Source: Tetragnatha versicolor
Taxonomy: Eukaryota; Arthropoda; Arachnida; Araneae; Tetragnathidae
Assembly (NCBI GenBank): GCA_024610705.1
Contig: JANDEH010000008.1
Span: forward strand, 48,950,990-49,014,989
DNA: 64,000 bases
Reading direction: 5' to 3'
Position numbers and translations under genes: made by a program. Positions within the stretch are counted from its first letter, which is position 1. Every line of letters starts with the position of its first letter. Below the pieces are notes generated by a model. It worked only from the letters and a program-made list of their open reading frames with translations, was not told the origin of the DNA and searched no databases. Shown one piece after another: positions 42,404 to 53,897 of this stretch.

Positions 42404-45400
42404 GTCCAGTAACTTGGTGTCAAAAATAGGGTGTTTCAGGAAAAAAATACAGAAGTTTTTTTCTCGACGGTTTTATATGTTTTCGAGGGTGCTGAATCCG
42501 AATCTGAACTTTGCATACAAAATTTCGAATGGCATTTTGGATAAAATTCGAAAAAACGCTAAAATTTCACCTCATTTTTTGGATTTTTGTTTGTAGAACG
42601 GAAAGTATGGTTTTCTCATGAAAATGTTAAATACAAAAAATAAAGATGATGAAACAAGCTACAAAATTGTCAATTACAACTTTTTTGTCAGACTAATAGT
42701 TCGGCCGCTAGAGCGCGTTAAAAATAGGGCAAAATTTGCACCTGTGGGTAAATATCCAGAAAATCGAACTTTCATCTAAAAAATAAAGTATTTTTTTAAA
42801 TAAGATACTTTAAAAACTAATTTTATAATGTTTCACATGAAATAAACCATCTATTTAGTCTATTAATTAGTATTCAAATGCATTTTCCTCAGCAATTTTC
42901 CTTAAGAACGCAGTTTCAATAGAAGACAATAGTGTAATGATAAGTAAGTCACTTGTTGAAGAAAACATACAGAAGTTTTTTTCTCAACGGTTTTATATGT
43001 TTTCGAGGGTGCTGAATCCAAATTTGAACTTTGCATACAAAATTTCGAATGGCATTTTGGTGAAAATTCGAAAAAACGCTAAAAATTCACCCCATTTTTT
43101 GGATTTTTGCTTGTAGAACGGAAAGTATGGGTTTCTCGTGAAAATGTTAAAAGTAAAAAATAAAGATGATAAAACAAGCTATAAAATTGTCAATTACAAT
43201 TATTTTGTCCTGCTAATAGTTTGGCCACTAGAGCGCGTTAAGAAAAGGGCAAAATTCACCCTGGCGGTGGAAAAATCCAGAAAATGACCCTTATATTCCT
43301 AAAAAAGTCATATTTCGATTTCGATAACTAAGAAAGACTACTTTTATAATTTCTTACATGATATAACCCCATTCCCGAATGGAACCATTATGTTCATCAC
43401 TTAAAGAATATATTAGGATAATTTTCTGTGACCATGTAATTTTATATTATAACCAAGTTATGCTTAATTTTATCCCTAACAAATCAATTGGATTCACGTT
43501 CCTGGGAGTAGAAACTGATAAATAAATATTATAATTGCCCGTGTCAAGTTATTGTGAATTTTGGTATCATTACTAATAATCATACCAGGAGTTTTTATAA
43601 TCTACAACAGAAAATTATAGTTTTCCAGAAAGAAAAATTATTCATACAGGGTGTTTCAAAATTGCGTTGCACGGCTTTTATTCGGAACCAGCCCCTCCTA
43701 GGGTCATGGAAGTAAGGTCTACCCCTATGTAAGTGATCCTGGAGAATCCATTGAGAGTACTTACAGCGCCCCTAGCGGCGAAATTAGTAACTTAAAAAAA
43801 TTAATTTAAAAACTAAAGAAGATAGAGCAAAAACCTCAGTGAGAGTATTGTTGCCAACGTCAAGAAGAACTCATTGAAAAAAATTTGATCAAAATATCTT
43901 GAATATTCGCGGAGATATTAGCATGTGAAAATAGCACATTTTCAGGGGTCAAAAAGTAAAAAGTTCGCATATTTGCAAATTTTTTTGATTTTTTGATTAA
44001 ATTGTATGTTCTTTCAACTAAAAAAACACAAAACTACACAATTTCACTGAAAAATTTACAAATATGCAAACTTTTTACTTTTTGACCCCTGAAAAAGTGC
44101 TATTTTCACATGCTAATATCTCCGCGAATATTCAAGATATGTTGATCAAATTTTTTTCAATGAGTTCTTCTTGACGTTGGCAACAATACTCTCACTGAGG
44201 TTTTTGCTCTATCTTCTTTAGTTTTTAAATTAATTTTTTTAAGTTTCTAATTTCGCCGCTAGGGGCGCTGTAAGTCCTCTCAATGGATTCTCCAGGGTCA
44301 TTTACCTAGGGGTAGACCTTACTTCCATGACCCAAGGAGGGGTTGGTTCCGAATAAAAGCCGTGCAACGCAATTTTGAAACACCCTGTATATTTTATAAG
44401 TTTGTGAGCAGGAGAGGATAATATAAAAAGTAATGAGTGTAGTAGATAAAAAATTAACTTTTAATGCTTAACAAAAGTTTTCATTGGGAATTAGTGCCTA
44501 GGACAAAAAAGAAAATAGCAATTGGATTTTTTTCCCTAAAAAACCTGCGTTCATTCATTAGTTCACTGCGTAGTTCATTCAAGAACATTCATTGAATAAA
44601 TAATATTTGAGATAAATAGTAGGATTATATCATGTAAGAAATTATAAATTTAGTTTCTCTTAGTTATCTAAATCGAAATATGACTTTTTTAGGAATATAA
44701 GGGTCATTTTCTGGATTTTTCCACCGCCAGGGTGAATTTTGCCCTTTTTTCAACGCGCTCTAGTGGCCAAACTATTAGTAGGACAAAATAATTGTAATTG
44801 ACAATTTTGTAGCTTGTTTTATCATCTTTATTTTTTACTTTTAACATTTTCACGAGAAACCCATACTTTCCGTTCTACAAGCAAAAATCCAAAAAATGGG
44901 GTGAAATTTTATAAAATTTTATAAAATTTTATGAAATTATATAAAACCGTTGAGAAAAAAACTTCTGTATGTTTTCTTTAACAAGCGACTTACTTATCAT
45001 TACACTATTGTCTTCTATTGAAACTGCGTTCTTAAGGAAAATTGCTGAGGAAAATGCATTTGAATACTAATTAATAGACTAAATAGATGGTTTATTTCAT
45101 GTGAAACATTATAAAATTAGTTTTTAAAGTATCTTATTTAAAAAAATACTTTATTTTTTAGATGAAAGTTCGATTTTCTGGATATTTACCCACAGGTGCA
45201 AATTTTGCCCTATTTTTAACGCGCTCTAGCGGCCGAACTATTAGTCTGACAAAAAAGTTGTAATTGACAATTTTGTAGCTTGTTTTATCATCTTTATTTT
45301 TTGTATTTAACATTTTCATGAGAAACCCATACTTTCCGTTCTACAAACAAAAATCCAAAAAATGGGGTGAATTTTTAGTGTTTTTTCGAATTTTCACCAA

Positions 45401-45523
45401 AATGCCATTCGAAATTTTGTATGCAAAGTTCAGATTCGGATTCAGTACCCTCGAAAACATATAAAACCGTCGAGAAAAAAACTTCTGTATTTTTTTCCTG
45501 AAAAAACTACCAAGTTACTGGAC
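42404..45523. mobile_element. 3.1-kb nested palindromic element
   Basis: Flanked by TA, with ends GTCCAGTAACTTGGT and inverse. Each arm (about 42404-43375 and 44620-45523) contains two tandem related units that begin ACAGAAGTTTTTTTCTC and carry CGCTCTAGCGGCC / CGCTCTAGTGGCC; the right arm is their mirror image. A separate complete foldback element (43647-44387) sits in the centre. No transposase. It ends 50 bp from the acceptor of transporter exon 1, within the 5' intron. Confidence 0.92.
43647..44387. mobile_element. Foldback element with CAGGGTGTTTC ends, nested
   Basis: 741 bp flanked by TA, arms of about 330 bp nearly perfect (TTCAAAATTGCGTTGCACGG, ACTTCCATGACCC and AGAAGATAGAGCAAAAACCT on both sides inverted), loop near 43985-44045. 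Arms show very few mismatches, so it is young or corrected by gene conversion. Confidence 0.92.
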
Positions 45524-45593
45524 TAAAAAGCACGTTAATTTAACAAATGAAGGTCAGGGAAATCTTGTTATATTTCTATGAAATCTGTATCTA

Positions 45594-45990
45594 CAGGGTG
45601 TTTCAGATAGGTATTTCATAACTTCTAAAAGAGTAGGAGACACCTAGATGACTTAAAATCACAAAGGAAGGGCCCCTAACGAGCTAAGGGTTCTTATAAG
45701 CGGGCATGGGAAGTTGTAAAATTCTCTGTAGAAATTGACACGCAGCCTTTTAAGATCGGATTAAAACCATCGATTCAGGTATTTATTCCATAAAACCAAT
45801 AAAAGAGCTGAATTAGTTTTTGCCGGAATCCAACGATTTTGCTGGTTTTAATCTAATCATAAACTCTGGATTATACAACCTCCTATGTCGGATTATAAAA
45901 CCCCCTAGGTCGCTAGGGGTGCATTTTCGACCCCCTATTCCTAGGTGATTCTGAGTCGTCTAGGTGTGTCCTACCCTTCATAGATAAATC
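45594..45990. mobile_element. Decayed foldback element with CAGGGTGTTTC end
   Basis: TA then CAGGGTGTTTCAGATAGG at the left; inner words AGACACCTAGATGACTTA and GGATTAAAACC are inverted at the right (GTCGTCTAGGTGTGTCCT-like, GGTTTTAATC). The right terminus is lost. Confidence 0.65.
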
Positions 45991-45999
45991 GTTAAGTTA

Positions 46000-46627
46000 C
46001 ATGCTATCTCTGTACTACGTAAAAAGATTTCTCTGTAATCTGACGAAAAATTCTGTATAATATAACTGGATTTTTCTACATGAATTACAAGATTTTTCTA
46101 GTAGCACATAGATGACATGATTTCTTTGTTAAATAAACAATTTATTTTAGAGTGTAGATTCAAAACACAAATATCATTAAGTTCTTAACATAAAGCACAT
46201 AAAAGAGAAACACTTAACAAAAAAGGAATGTTAGTGTGATATTTAAAAGATCCTAAAGTTAACAATATAAAGATGATATGAAGATAGAAACTTATACGAT
46301 CAGGTTCCGATGACATATGACTTACTAGTCTATATTTAGTACTAAAATTTAAATTTTAAATAATCACAAACTATTTTTAATTCTGCAAAGCCTTTTTACT
46401 GGGCATGAAAGATAAAAAAAATTTCGATTTTACCTGTAATTTAGTTTTCTTAATGAAAATAGTTTTATATACGTATAAATAATAAGTAACATATATAGAG
46501 TCAAATAGAGTATATTTAAAGAGAAGAAATGGAGATTCTAAATGTAATAATAGCCCATCGCTTTTCTTCAAGGTAATGCAAGGACTCTGTGTATCATGCT
46601 AAAAATCCTTTAGGGTAACGTCTGCCT
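46000..46627. other. AT-rich upstream DNA
   Basis: No gene, repeat end or motif recognised. Confidence 0.5.
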
Positions 46628-46841
46628 GGAATCATGGACGGGCGTATCTGGTCGAGCGCATCTTATCGGCTGTAGTTATCTACCCCACTCAATTAGTGGA
46701 CAAAGGGGTCTCTCCGCAGGACCCTGAGGAGAGGTCCGCAGGGGTCCCCCTTTTGGGGGTCCCCTTTGTTCACTAATTGAGTGGGGTAGATAACTACAGC
46801 CGATAAGATGCGCTCGACCAGATACGCCCGTCCATGATTCC
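46628..46841. mobile_element. 214-bp near-perfect GC-rich hairpin
   Basis: 81-bp arms (GGAATCATGGACGGGCGTAT ... ACAAAGGGG and the inverse) have one mismatch; the loop has a second small hairpin (GTCCGCAGG words). Probably a young MITE or foldback; no target duplication is evident. Confidence 0.85.
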
Positions 46842-48095
46842 ACACAAATAAAAGCTATCAAAACATCAGCAGGGTAAGATAATAAGGCCCTAAATCACAG
46901 TTGATTCTAAGGAGAGATTCGGTATACTCGAAAGAGAAAAGGTTATTTAAACTCTCAGGTAATGGGCAAAAAGTGACTAGATGAAAATATGGAAAATGGT
47001 TTCGGTTGCGCTTCTATAGGATTGTTAATTAAAGTTGGCAGGTTATTTTTTTGAAGACCTTAACTACCTGTGTATGAGTAGTATATGAGTCTTAATGATG
47101 CCGTTTATTTGTTTGAATATGCCGTCGTAAATATGATTTGTCGTTGTTGGGATCAAAGAATGCAGCCAAACGATAAAGGTATCCGAAAGTCCGCTTAGGT
47201 AATTTTCGTGAATGTATTTTAACTTTGTTTCCGTAAATAAAATTTGTCTAAAGCGAATATTTTATTTTAAGACTGTTAAATTAATCTTATTTTGTTAATG
47301 AATGATGATGAAGTTAAGAATCATACGCATACCAAGCATAACCTTGTTATCTAGATGGCTATGATACCAAGTGATACGAGTAAATATATTTGTTTCCCGA
47401 TATGAAATTGATATTGTTTCATTAAGGAATATATTATGGAATTAAACTTTTCCGTGTCATTGGGATATTCTTATTTATGAAGAAAGCGTTTGCAAAACTT
47501 TAATATTGAGTTGTTATTGATAGTGTGATTTTTTATTAAGTAGTTTAAACATTTAGCATCATAAAAATTATATTTCTTCATATTATGATTTAGATTACAT
47601 GATACTTTTTACAGATTACTATATTGCATTAAAAATAGCAATTTATTAAATAGGTAAAGCCACGATATTTGTTCGGGGGAGATGCAATTATTTATTATAT
47701 TTTTAAATTAGCGATGATATTTGAAAACGACTTAAAAATTAATCTTTCTTTTTCAAATCATTCAAGCAGACAAGTTATGGCATTTATAAATTACATAACC
47801 TAACTTGTAATTTTTGATACTTCAAATACCCTTTGCACAGATACTGTTTGATGAAAATTCAATTTATTTACTAAAATTCAACATTGAAAAAAACTACATT
47901 TAAATTACATTCTATGTTTCATTCACTCAAGAAGCAAGATATTGAAGAATTTTCAGGCTGTTTCAAAACGAAATTTTTCAAACTAAAAGAGTTAAAAGGA
48001 AAAATATTTGCTTAGTTTCGGAAAACCATCTAAACCACCTTCAGACAAACATTTGAGAAATATTACTATAATTGTTATCTCTTAAAGTAAATATT
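46842..48095. other. AT-rich upstream DNA
   Basis: Nothing recognised between the hairpin and the next MITE. Confidence 0.5.
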
Positions 48096-48099
48096 TTAA

Positions 48100-48577
48100 C
48101 CCTTACCTACTGACGGTACTTAAAAGTCCCACCAACTTTAAAATTACGTAGAATGACCATCCTTACGAATATATTGACGATTCTTTGCAGGAACACTCTT
48201 ATAGTTTTACAAGTCCAGAATAAAAAGCAGCAAACGTTCTATGATGAGTATTTTAGCGGGAAATGCGAATAGATTTAACTGAAATTGTGCTGTCATTTTG
48301 ATCGGATTCCCATTATAATCATTTTTGTTCCTTCAAAAAAGTAGTTTAAAAGCGATAAAAAGCCATTTGTTTTTTTTGTATTGTTAGACTATTTTAGTCC
48401 TCAGTGTACTGGCGGTACTCAAAAGTATCAATTTAATTTAACTAGCTCTAGCGGATTAAAATTCCCAAAGATATTTATTTTATTTATGTATATCCCTTAA
48501 TTTTAAATTTAGTGACTCAAAATACACATTTGCATGGAAAGAATTGCAAAAAATTATAATGCATGATAGATAAAGGG
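48100..48577. mobile_element. piggyBac-like MITE (TTAA-CCCTTTA family), copy 2
   Basis: TTAA both sides, ends CCCTTACCTACTGACGG and inverted CCCTTTATCTATCATGC. Collinear with 41470-41990 with small deletions. Confidence 0.87.
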
Positions 48578-48581
48578 TTAA

Positions 48582-49130
48582 AAGGAAATATATGAAGATT
48601 TTAGCTACATCCAGTGTTATTACTAGGATTTTATTGGAGGAGTGAAAATACTCCTTGACTCTTTCAGGAGGAGTAAAATTCATTTAGGAGGAGTGAAATA
48701 CGGAAATAACCTAAACTACATATGCATAGACAAATTTTCTATTAAAAACGCTTACTTTTAAATAAAAAATGTAGATGCTATTTTGGTTTTTAACATTTAT
48801 ATCACATGTTAAGTTATTAGTAGAAAATATTAAACATTATAAATGTAGTTATTTATTTTACATAAAACATTCTAAATTAATTATTTAATATTACAAATTT
48901 TGTAGAATAAGTTTATAATTTGTTGATTTCGGTGGGGTGCTATGGATTTTCTGAGCTAAACCTTTGTTAAAAATTTAAAGCGTGAAAATACGCCTGCCTT
49001 GTTTTTTAAAGGGTATTTAAGATTTTCAATGCGTGAAATATATATATATCTCTGAAATATCTCTGGCTACATCCTTTTAGCACCTAAAGCAAAACTTTTT
49101 TTACATAGGAGAAAGTGCACTAAGCAAATC
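48582..49130. other. AT-rich upstream DNA with AGGAGGAGTGAAA repeats
   Basis: GGAGGAGTGAAA occurs three times at 48637-48700. Nothing else. Confidence 0.5.
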
Positions 49131-49560
49131 CAAAAGGATTGATCTACCGCGTTGTTTCATTGAACCCTTCAACTAATACTAATTAACTGAGCAAGATCTC
49201 ACCAGTTAGACTCTTTGAAGTGCGATCTTCTTTACCATTCGTCTCAATGATAACTCCATTCACTAGCATTTAATGGAGATAAATATTCAATCATTATTTT
49301 GTTACAACCTCAATAAGAGAATGCGAACCGACCACTTCCTCGGTGAGGTGTAGGAAAACAGGTGGTGGCGTCTGGTTTACGGCTGATTAGATTAAACCTC
49401 GCGTGAAACAAGATAAAGCAAGCGCCCACACCTTTATTTCCAGAAAAGATCGGTGCTAATGCATGGAGTGAGAAGGAAATAGACTGTGCACTGTGTAGAC
49501 ACCCTTTATTTCCTATTTTAAGAAACCGCTGTTATCTCTTGCCACCCTAGTCTTTGGTAT
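49130..49560. promoter_or_regulatory. Candidate distal regulatory island
   Basis: GC-balanced patch in AT-rich DNA, upstream of the transporter, with no ORF. It contains GATA words (GGAGATAAAT, CAAGATAAAG, GTTATCTC), an E-box (ACAGGTGG), homeodomain cores (ACTAATTAACTG, GATTAGATTAAA) and CCTTTATTTCC twice. Could also be an untranslated first exon. Confidence 0.3.
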
Positions 49561-50239
49561 ATATTTGCCAGAATTGGCAATAGCTTTTTTTGGAGTCAAT
49601 GGATGATATTGAAAAATGTTATTCAAAATGAAACTTTACGTTTTCATATACAGCCGACTCCGCTTAATCCTTAATGGGTTCACCTTTGTAAATACGATTG
49701 ATAATAAGGAGTGATTTTAAGCCAGAAAGTTTTCTTTGTATCTCTAGTGTTTTCTTTAAAATTACTACTTATGTATTTCTAATAAAAAGTATTTAAAACG
49801 ATTTCCTAAAATAGAATGTGTTTTGCAACTTTTAAATTTTTAAAGACAGAAAAATGAGGGTAGAAATGTAATACTAATGAATGAATTGATAATTGAATAA
49901 ATAAATGACTAACAGATGAAAATGACTAATTTTGTATGTTAATGTATTAAAATTGGCCTTCAAACGGGAAAAACGAGGTTTTTTTTAAAAGGATTTCAAA
50001 AATTTTTTATAACATCATGAAATGATACATATTGCGTTGTTAAGTTAAATAAGAGTGATCGGGACCGGTCAACTTTGATGACATTATCCGATGGTAACAT
50101 AAACCGTGACCACAACAAGCGGAGTCAACCGGGTAAAGACAATTTGGTTTTTCACATTAAGTATGCATTTTACCTCTATATTCTCATGAATGTTTATTTT
50201 TTCTGAAAAAGATATATTTTTTTAATCTTTCTACCCAAG
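49561..50239. other. AT-rich upstream DNA
   Basis: No supportable feature. Confidence 0.5.
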
Positions 50240-50660
50240 GGATTTCTTATGGCATGACATTTTTGTAACACATTCTATCTGTTGGCCACGCTTGGTTACC
50301 AACTCTACTTGCGCTCTAGTCCCTAGCTTTCCTTTTCAGAAAACACCGCCAACAAATGCATAAACTGTGTTGACGGACTCCTGATAGCGGTATATGAAAG
50401 TCTATCACTCATGGTGATTGGATAAGACTGTGTGATTCTTTAAGAATCGAGAGTGTCCTTTGTGTCGTTGAGTGTTGATTCCGTTTCTTTTCTCTCTCGA
50501 ATGCAGATAAGATGGAGTCGAGTTTATCTTTTTCCTAATTAAATTGAAGTGATCGATCTGGAAACATGTAAGAGCGTTTGATTCGATGCGTGTGATTTGT
50601 ATTCTATCTGCATTCACACAATCGTATTCTATCTGTGATAAATAATAAAAAATGGAAGTA
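50240..50660. promoter_or_regulatory. GC-balanced island of unknown role
   Basis: Composition shift with GATA-type words (GCAGATAAGATGG, TTTATCT, TATCTGC). TTCTATCTG recurs at 50600 and 50627. It could be a regulatory element or a 5' noncoding exon of the transporter; no evidence decides. Confidence 0.2.
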
Positions 50661-50933
50661 CTCCATTTTATCTGGTCGATGTAAGTTTGCTTTCTTTGAG
50701 GTGCCGGCTATAGAAGCATTGACAAATGATGTTCTCAACTATCGCTATCTTCTGTTACGAAAAAGTGTTTTCGTTGTGAAGTGATACACTTAAGCTAAAT
50801 ATACAACTCATTAAAATAACGTATTTTCCACTAAGCTTCTTAAAATGGAATAACCCAATTTCAAAATGCAAATTAAACGTCTTTATGTGGTGCATTAAAA
50901 AATTTATTGCAGCTATCGCGTTAGGCTAAGCGC

Positions 50934-51123
50934 GCACTAGAGACTTCTGTCACGGCGACTATAAACACTTGGTCACTCGAAAGCAATGCATTTCTATGGA
51001 GATGACTCTTGGCAACCGGCCAAGTGTCTCGTCGCCTGTGCGCGCTCTCTGGCTTCTTGCAATAGCCAGGGTGATAATTTTGTCTCTGTCGCCGTGACAA
51101 AAGTCTCTAGAGCGCGCTTAGCC
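50934..51123. mobile_element. 190-bp foldback MITE
   Basis: GGCTAAGCGCGCACTAGAGA..GTCACGGCGAC inverted at the right end with few differences; the interior GACTATAAACACTTGG resembles the outer arm of the hairpin MITE at 11155. Confidence 0.87.
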
Positions 51124-51234
51124 TTATTATTTCATAACTTAAAAAAATCAAGATTTTCATGGTAAACTGTGACATTTTTAAATCGTAGCAATCGATAATT
51201 TTTTGCATAACTCTATGAATATATTTTATTTTAA

Positions 51235-51958
51235 GGTGCCTGCCTACCTATAGAGGCTTTTTATAATAATCAAATTTTGACCTAATTTGTGGTTAATACA
51301 ATTAAATGCATCTAAAAACTATGAATAACATAAAAAATTAAATATTGATTCAAATTTTCATATTATTAAAGAATTTATGCATAAAAATCACAAAAAAACG
51401 TCTTTCCGCAAATCAACATAACTCAAATTCATATGAAGATATTTTTGTTTTGTAAACTTTGTTATCCTCGTGAACTTATATTTTAGGAGGCCTACTACTT
51501 TCATGTCTAAATTTATTTAATATCAAAAGTTACAGATCCAAACGTGAAAAATGAAAAAAAAACCACCAAAATTCAGTAAAGTTTTAAGTTATACTATTCA
51601 TAAAATAAAAAATATTACACCCACAACCAAAAAAATAGTAGGGCTCCTAAATCATATTATGTCAAGTATTTTCCCCAATTTTTATGGAAATTAATTCATA
51701 ATATTTTTGAGTTATGCAGTTTTGCGGAGAAGGGAAATAGCAAAAATGTGAATCTGAGAAAAACGCGAATTTCTTTATTTTTTCCTTAATAAAATGCCTA
51801 TTTAGTTGTAAGTAAAATTTCTGTAACTTTGGATCTAGGAAAGATAAAGACAAAATTTAAACTGATTTGGAAAGCTAAAGATGTGCTTTTTGAAATAAGA
51901 TAATAATTTTTTTTTTAATTTTGGGTCCAAAACGGCGTTTTTTAGGTAGGCAGGCACC
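51235..51958. mobile_element. TTAA-flanked foldback MITE
   Basis: TTAA at both sides, ends GGTGCCTGCCTACCTA and inverse. Inner inverted pieces: TCCGCAAA..CATAACTCAAA and GTTACAGATCCA / TGGATC..GTTAC. The minus-strand ORF at 51662 is incidental. TTAA suggests piggyBac-type mobilisation. Confidence 0.82.
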
Positions 51959-51962
51959 TTAA

Positions 51963-52703
51963 AAATTCCCAAATTAAAGAAAGAGAAACAATATTAAAAA
52001 TTGCATTAAATTATAAGAACAAGTAACAGATTACGAGAAATTTATTTATTTGCGGATTCCTTTTTTTAAATTTTTATTTACCATTCACGATATCCTAATT
52101 TGAAGTAAATTATCGTTGAATTATGAAGTTAAATTTCATTTGTATAAAATGTCAAGCGCAGAAATTAAGTTCGATGTGTATTAAATAACATTTTTAAATC
52201 ATGTTAATAATAACAACATGTGTTAAATAACATAACATATCCATTAGTGATAAATTAATCCAAACTAACACAAGAATTAAATAGGATATTTACAAAAGAC
52301 TTTCAATTTAACAATCCCTCTAGGTTCGTAGAACCTTCTATTAAAACAATTTTATTACACTTTAGAGTACTATAACATAAGATAAGAGTTAAATTATTCT
52401 CTCTTAAAACATTCTAGCATATTTTCAAACTACGGGTGTTATCTAATGGGGACTTGCTGAGAAGGTAACAAAACTCTTTAACACGATTCCCGCAACTTTG
52501 AACTTCAAATTCCGTATTTTTAATGGGGTCATATGTTGTCCTTGATGAGTTTTGACAAAGAAGAACTTGACTAGTTTCATCCTATTACAAATTAGGACAG
52601 TAAAATTATTAGGTAATCAAAATTAGTCTTCAGTTGTTTATTTGGTACTTAATGCCTTTAAAAAATTTATCATACAAACATCAGTTCAAAATATCAACAT
52701 CTA
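51963..52703. other. AT-rich upstream DNA
   Basis: No supportable feature. Confidence 0.5.
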
Positions 52704-53638
52704 GAGGAGAGGAGGGTATTATGGAACACCCTTTATATATTTAAGAATAACTCTATTAGTTTTTAATAAAATCCACCGAATAATTTTAAGTACATACTAT
52801 AACTAACAATGAAGGGCCAATGGTCAAATAAATCAGCATTTATTTTTTTAATCAAAAAAGTGTACTTTAAGAAAAGTTACAAATGGAGGGTAATATATAA
52901 CAGTCCGGTAATATGGAACAGTTGGATTTACAGCTATTGAAAACTAATTAAACCTTAGAGAACACAGTTAATATTAACTATAAAAATATATTTAACAATT
53001 TATGTTCAAATAGTTTTGTTCATGAGTCTATTTGCCATAGTCACAAACATAATCGTCCTTTTCTGCTCCAGTACAGTTAAGATGAGCCCATAGAAAACAG
53101 CTAATACATTGGATCCAAATTTCTCCTTGTTGATCTTCGGAAAATTTTTCATTACAAAAGATCTTAGTTTAAGATGCTTCAGCATCTTTGTTTTCCTGTT
53201 CTTTAGTTGATGGCAGGAAGTAAATTTCATATGACACATCAGAATGGACCTAGTGTTCCATAATACCCGACACACCAGCTTATGCTATGGACCCCTTTTA
53301 CTGACCGATAAAACATGGATAGATAAAAAACTACTGAAATTTAAGAAACTACTGATCTTTTAGAGTACATTATGCTTAACAACGAAATCAAAGTCTCATA
53401 GTTACTGGTAGGTTAAAAAGTTTGAACATTTACCGTCAAAAACTTTCGAAAATCATAAAACACACTTAGCTTTGCTGCGACTGATCAGACAACAACAAGA
53501 AGCTAAACTCTTTGCGCACTGCATCATGGGGGATTTCTTAAGACTTTCGTAGCATTGCCACATGATAGCAACACGAGGGGGAGCAGAAACTCAGGTGTTC
53601 CATATTACACGACTATTCCATAATATCCTCCTCTCCTC
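52704..53638. mobile_element. Pogo-like DNA element with PHD-finger remnant
   Basis: Inverted ends GAGGAGAGGAGGGTATTATG and GAGGAGAGGAGGATATTATG flanked by TA; subterminal TATTATGGAACA words recur (52718, 52912, 53257 inverted, 53597 inverted). Contains the coding remnant at 53028-53171. Internally deleted, non-autonomous. Confidence 0.82.
53028..53171 (-). pseudogene. C-terminal PHD-type zinc finger of a pogo-like element protein
   Basis: The minus frame ending at the TAG (53028) reads TKIFCNEKFSED then GEIWIQCISC, WAHLNCTG and YVCDYGK: C...C..C....H..C...C with the last Cys replaced by Gly. Invertebrate pogo/Tigger-like proteins commonly end in CxxC..FSES..GE.WIQC..C..WAHE.C. An in-frame stop precedes it, so only this tail survives. 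A longer ORF in another frame (53006-53275) is a shadow. Confidence 0.6.
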
Positions 53639-53652
53639 TATATCAATTTTAA

Positions 53653-53726
53653 CCCTTTCGTACCTAAGGCGCCCTAGATTACCATTGGATCCTTTGGGAA
53701 ATTGAGGCGGCTAGGTCTCAAAGGGT
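53653..53726. mobile_element. Short CCCTTT MITE
   Basis: TTAA then CCCTTTCGTACCTAAGG, ending GTCTCAAAGGG(TCAA). A similar 80-bp piece at 58508-58581 starts TTAACCCTTTCAGACCTAAG. Probably tiny piggyBac-like MITEs. Confidence 0.55.
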
Positions 53727-53897
53727 CAAAGTAAGTTTAATAAATAATTATATTCTTCATGAACTCAATTTTAAACTTTGAAATTTTTTGACATTTTTCT
53801 TAAAACATTTATTAAAAATATATTAATACTACCATCATTGTTAACATTTAGGTCATCACATAAAGATGATAGTTTAGAAGCGTTTATTTTTAGTATA

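Noticed and set aside
53006..53275. 89-codon minus-strand ORF
   Set aside because: The PHD-like signal lies in a different frame of the same strand; this ORF is its shadow.
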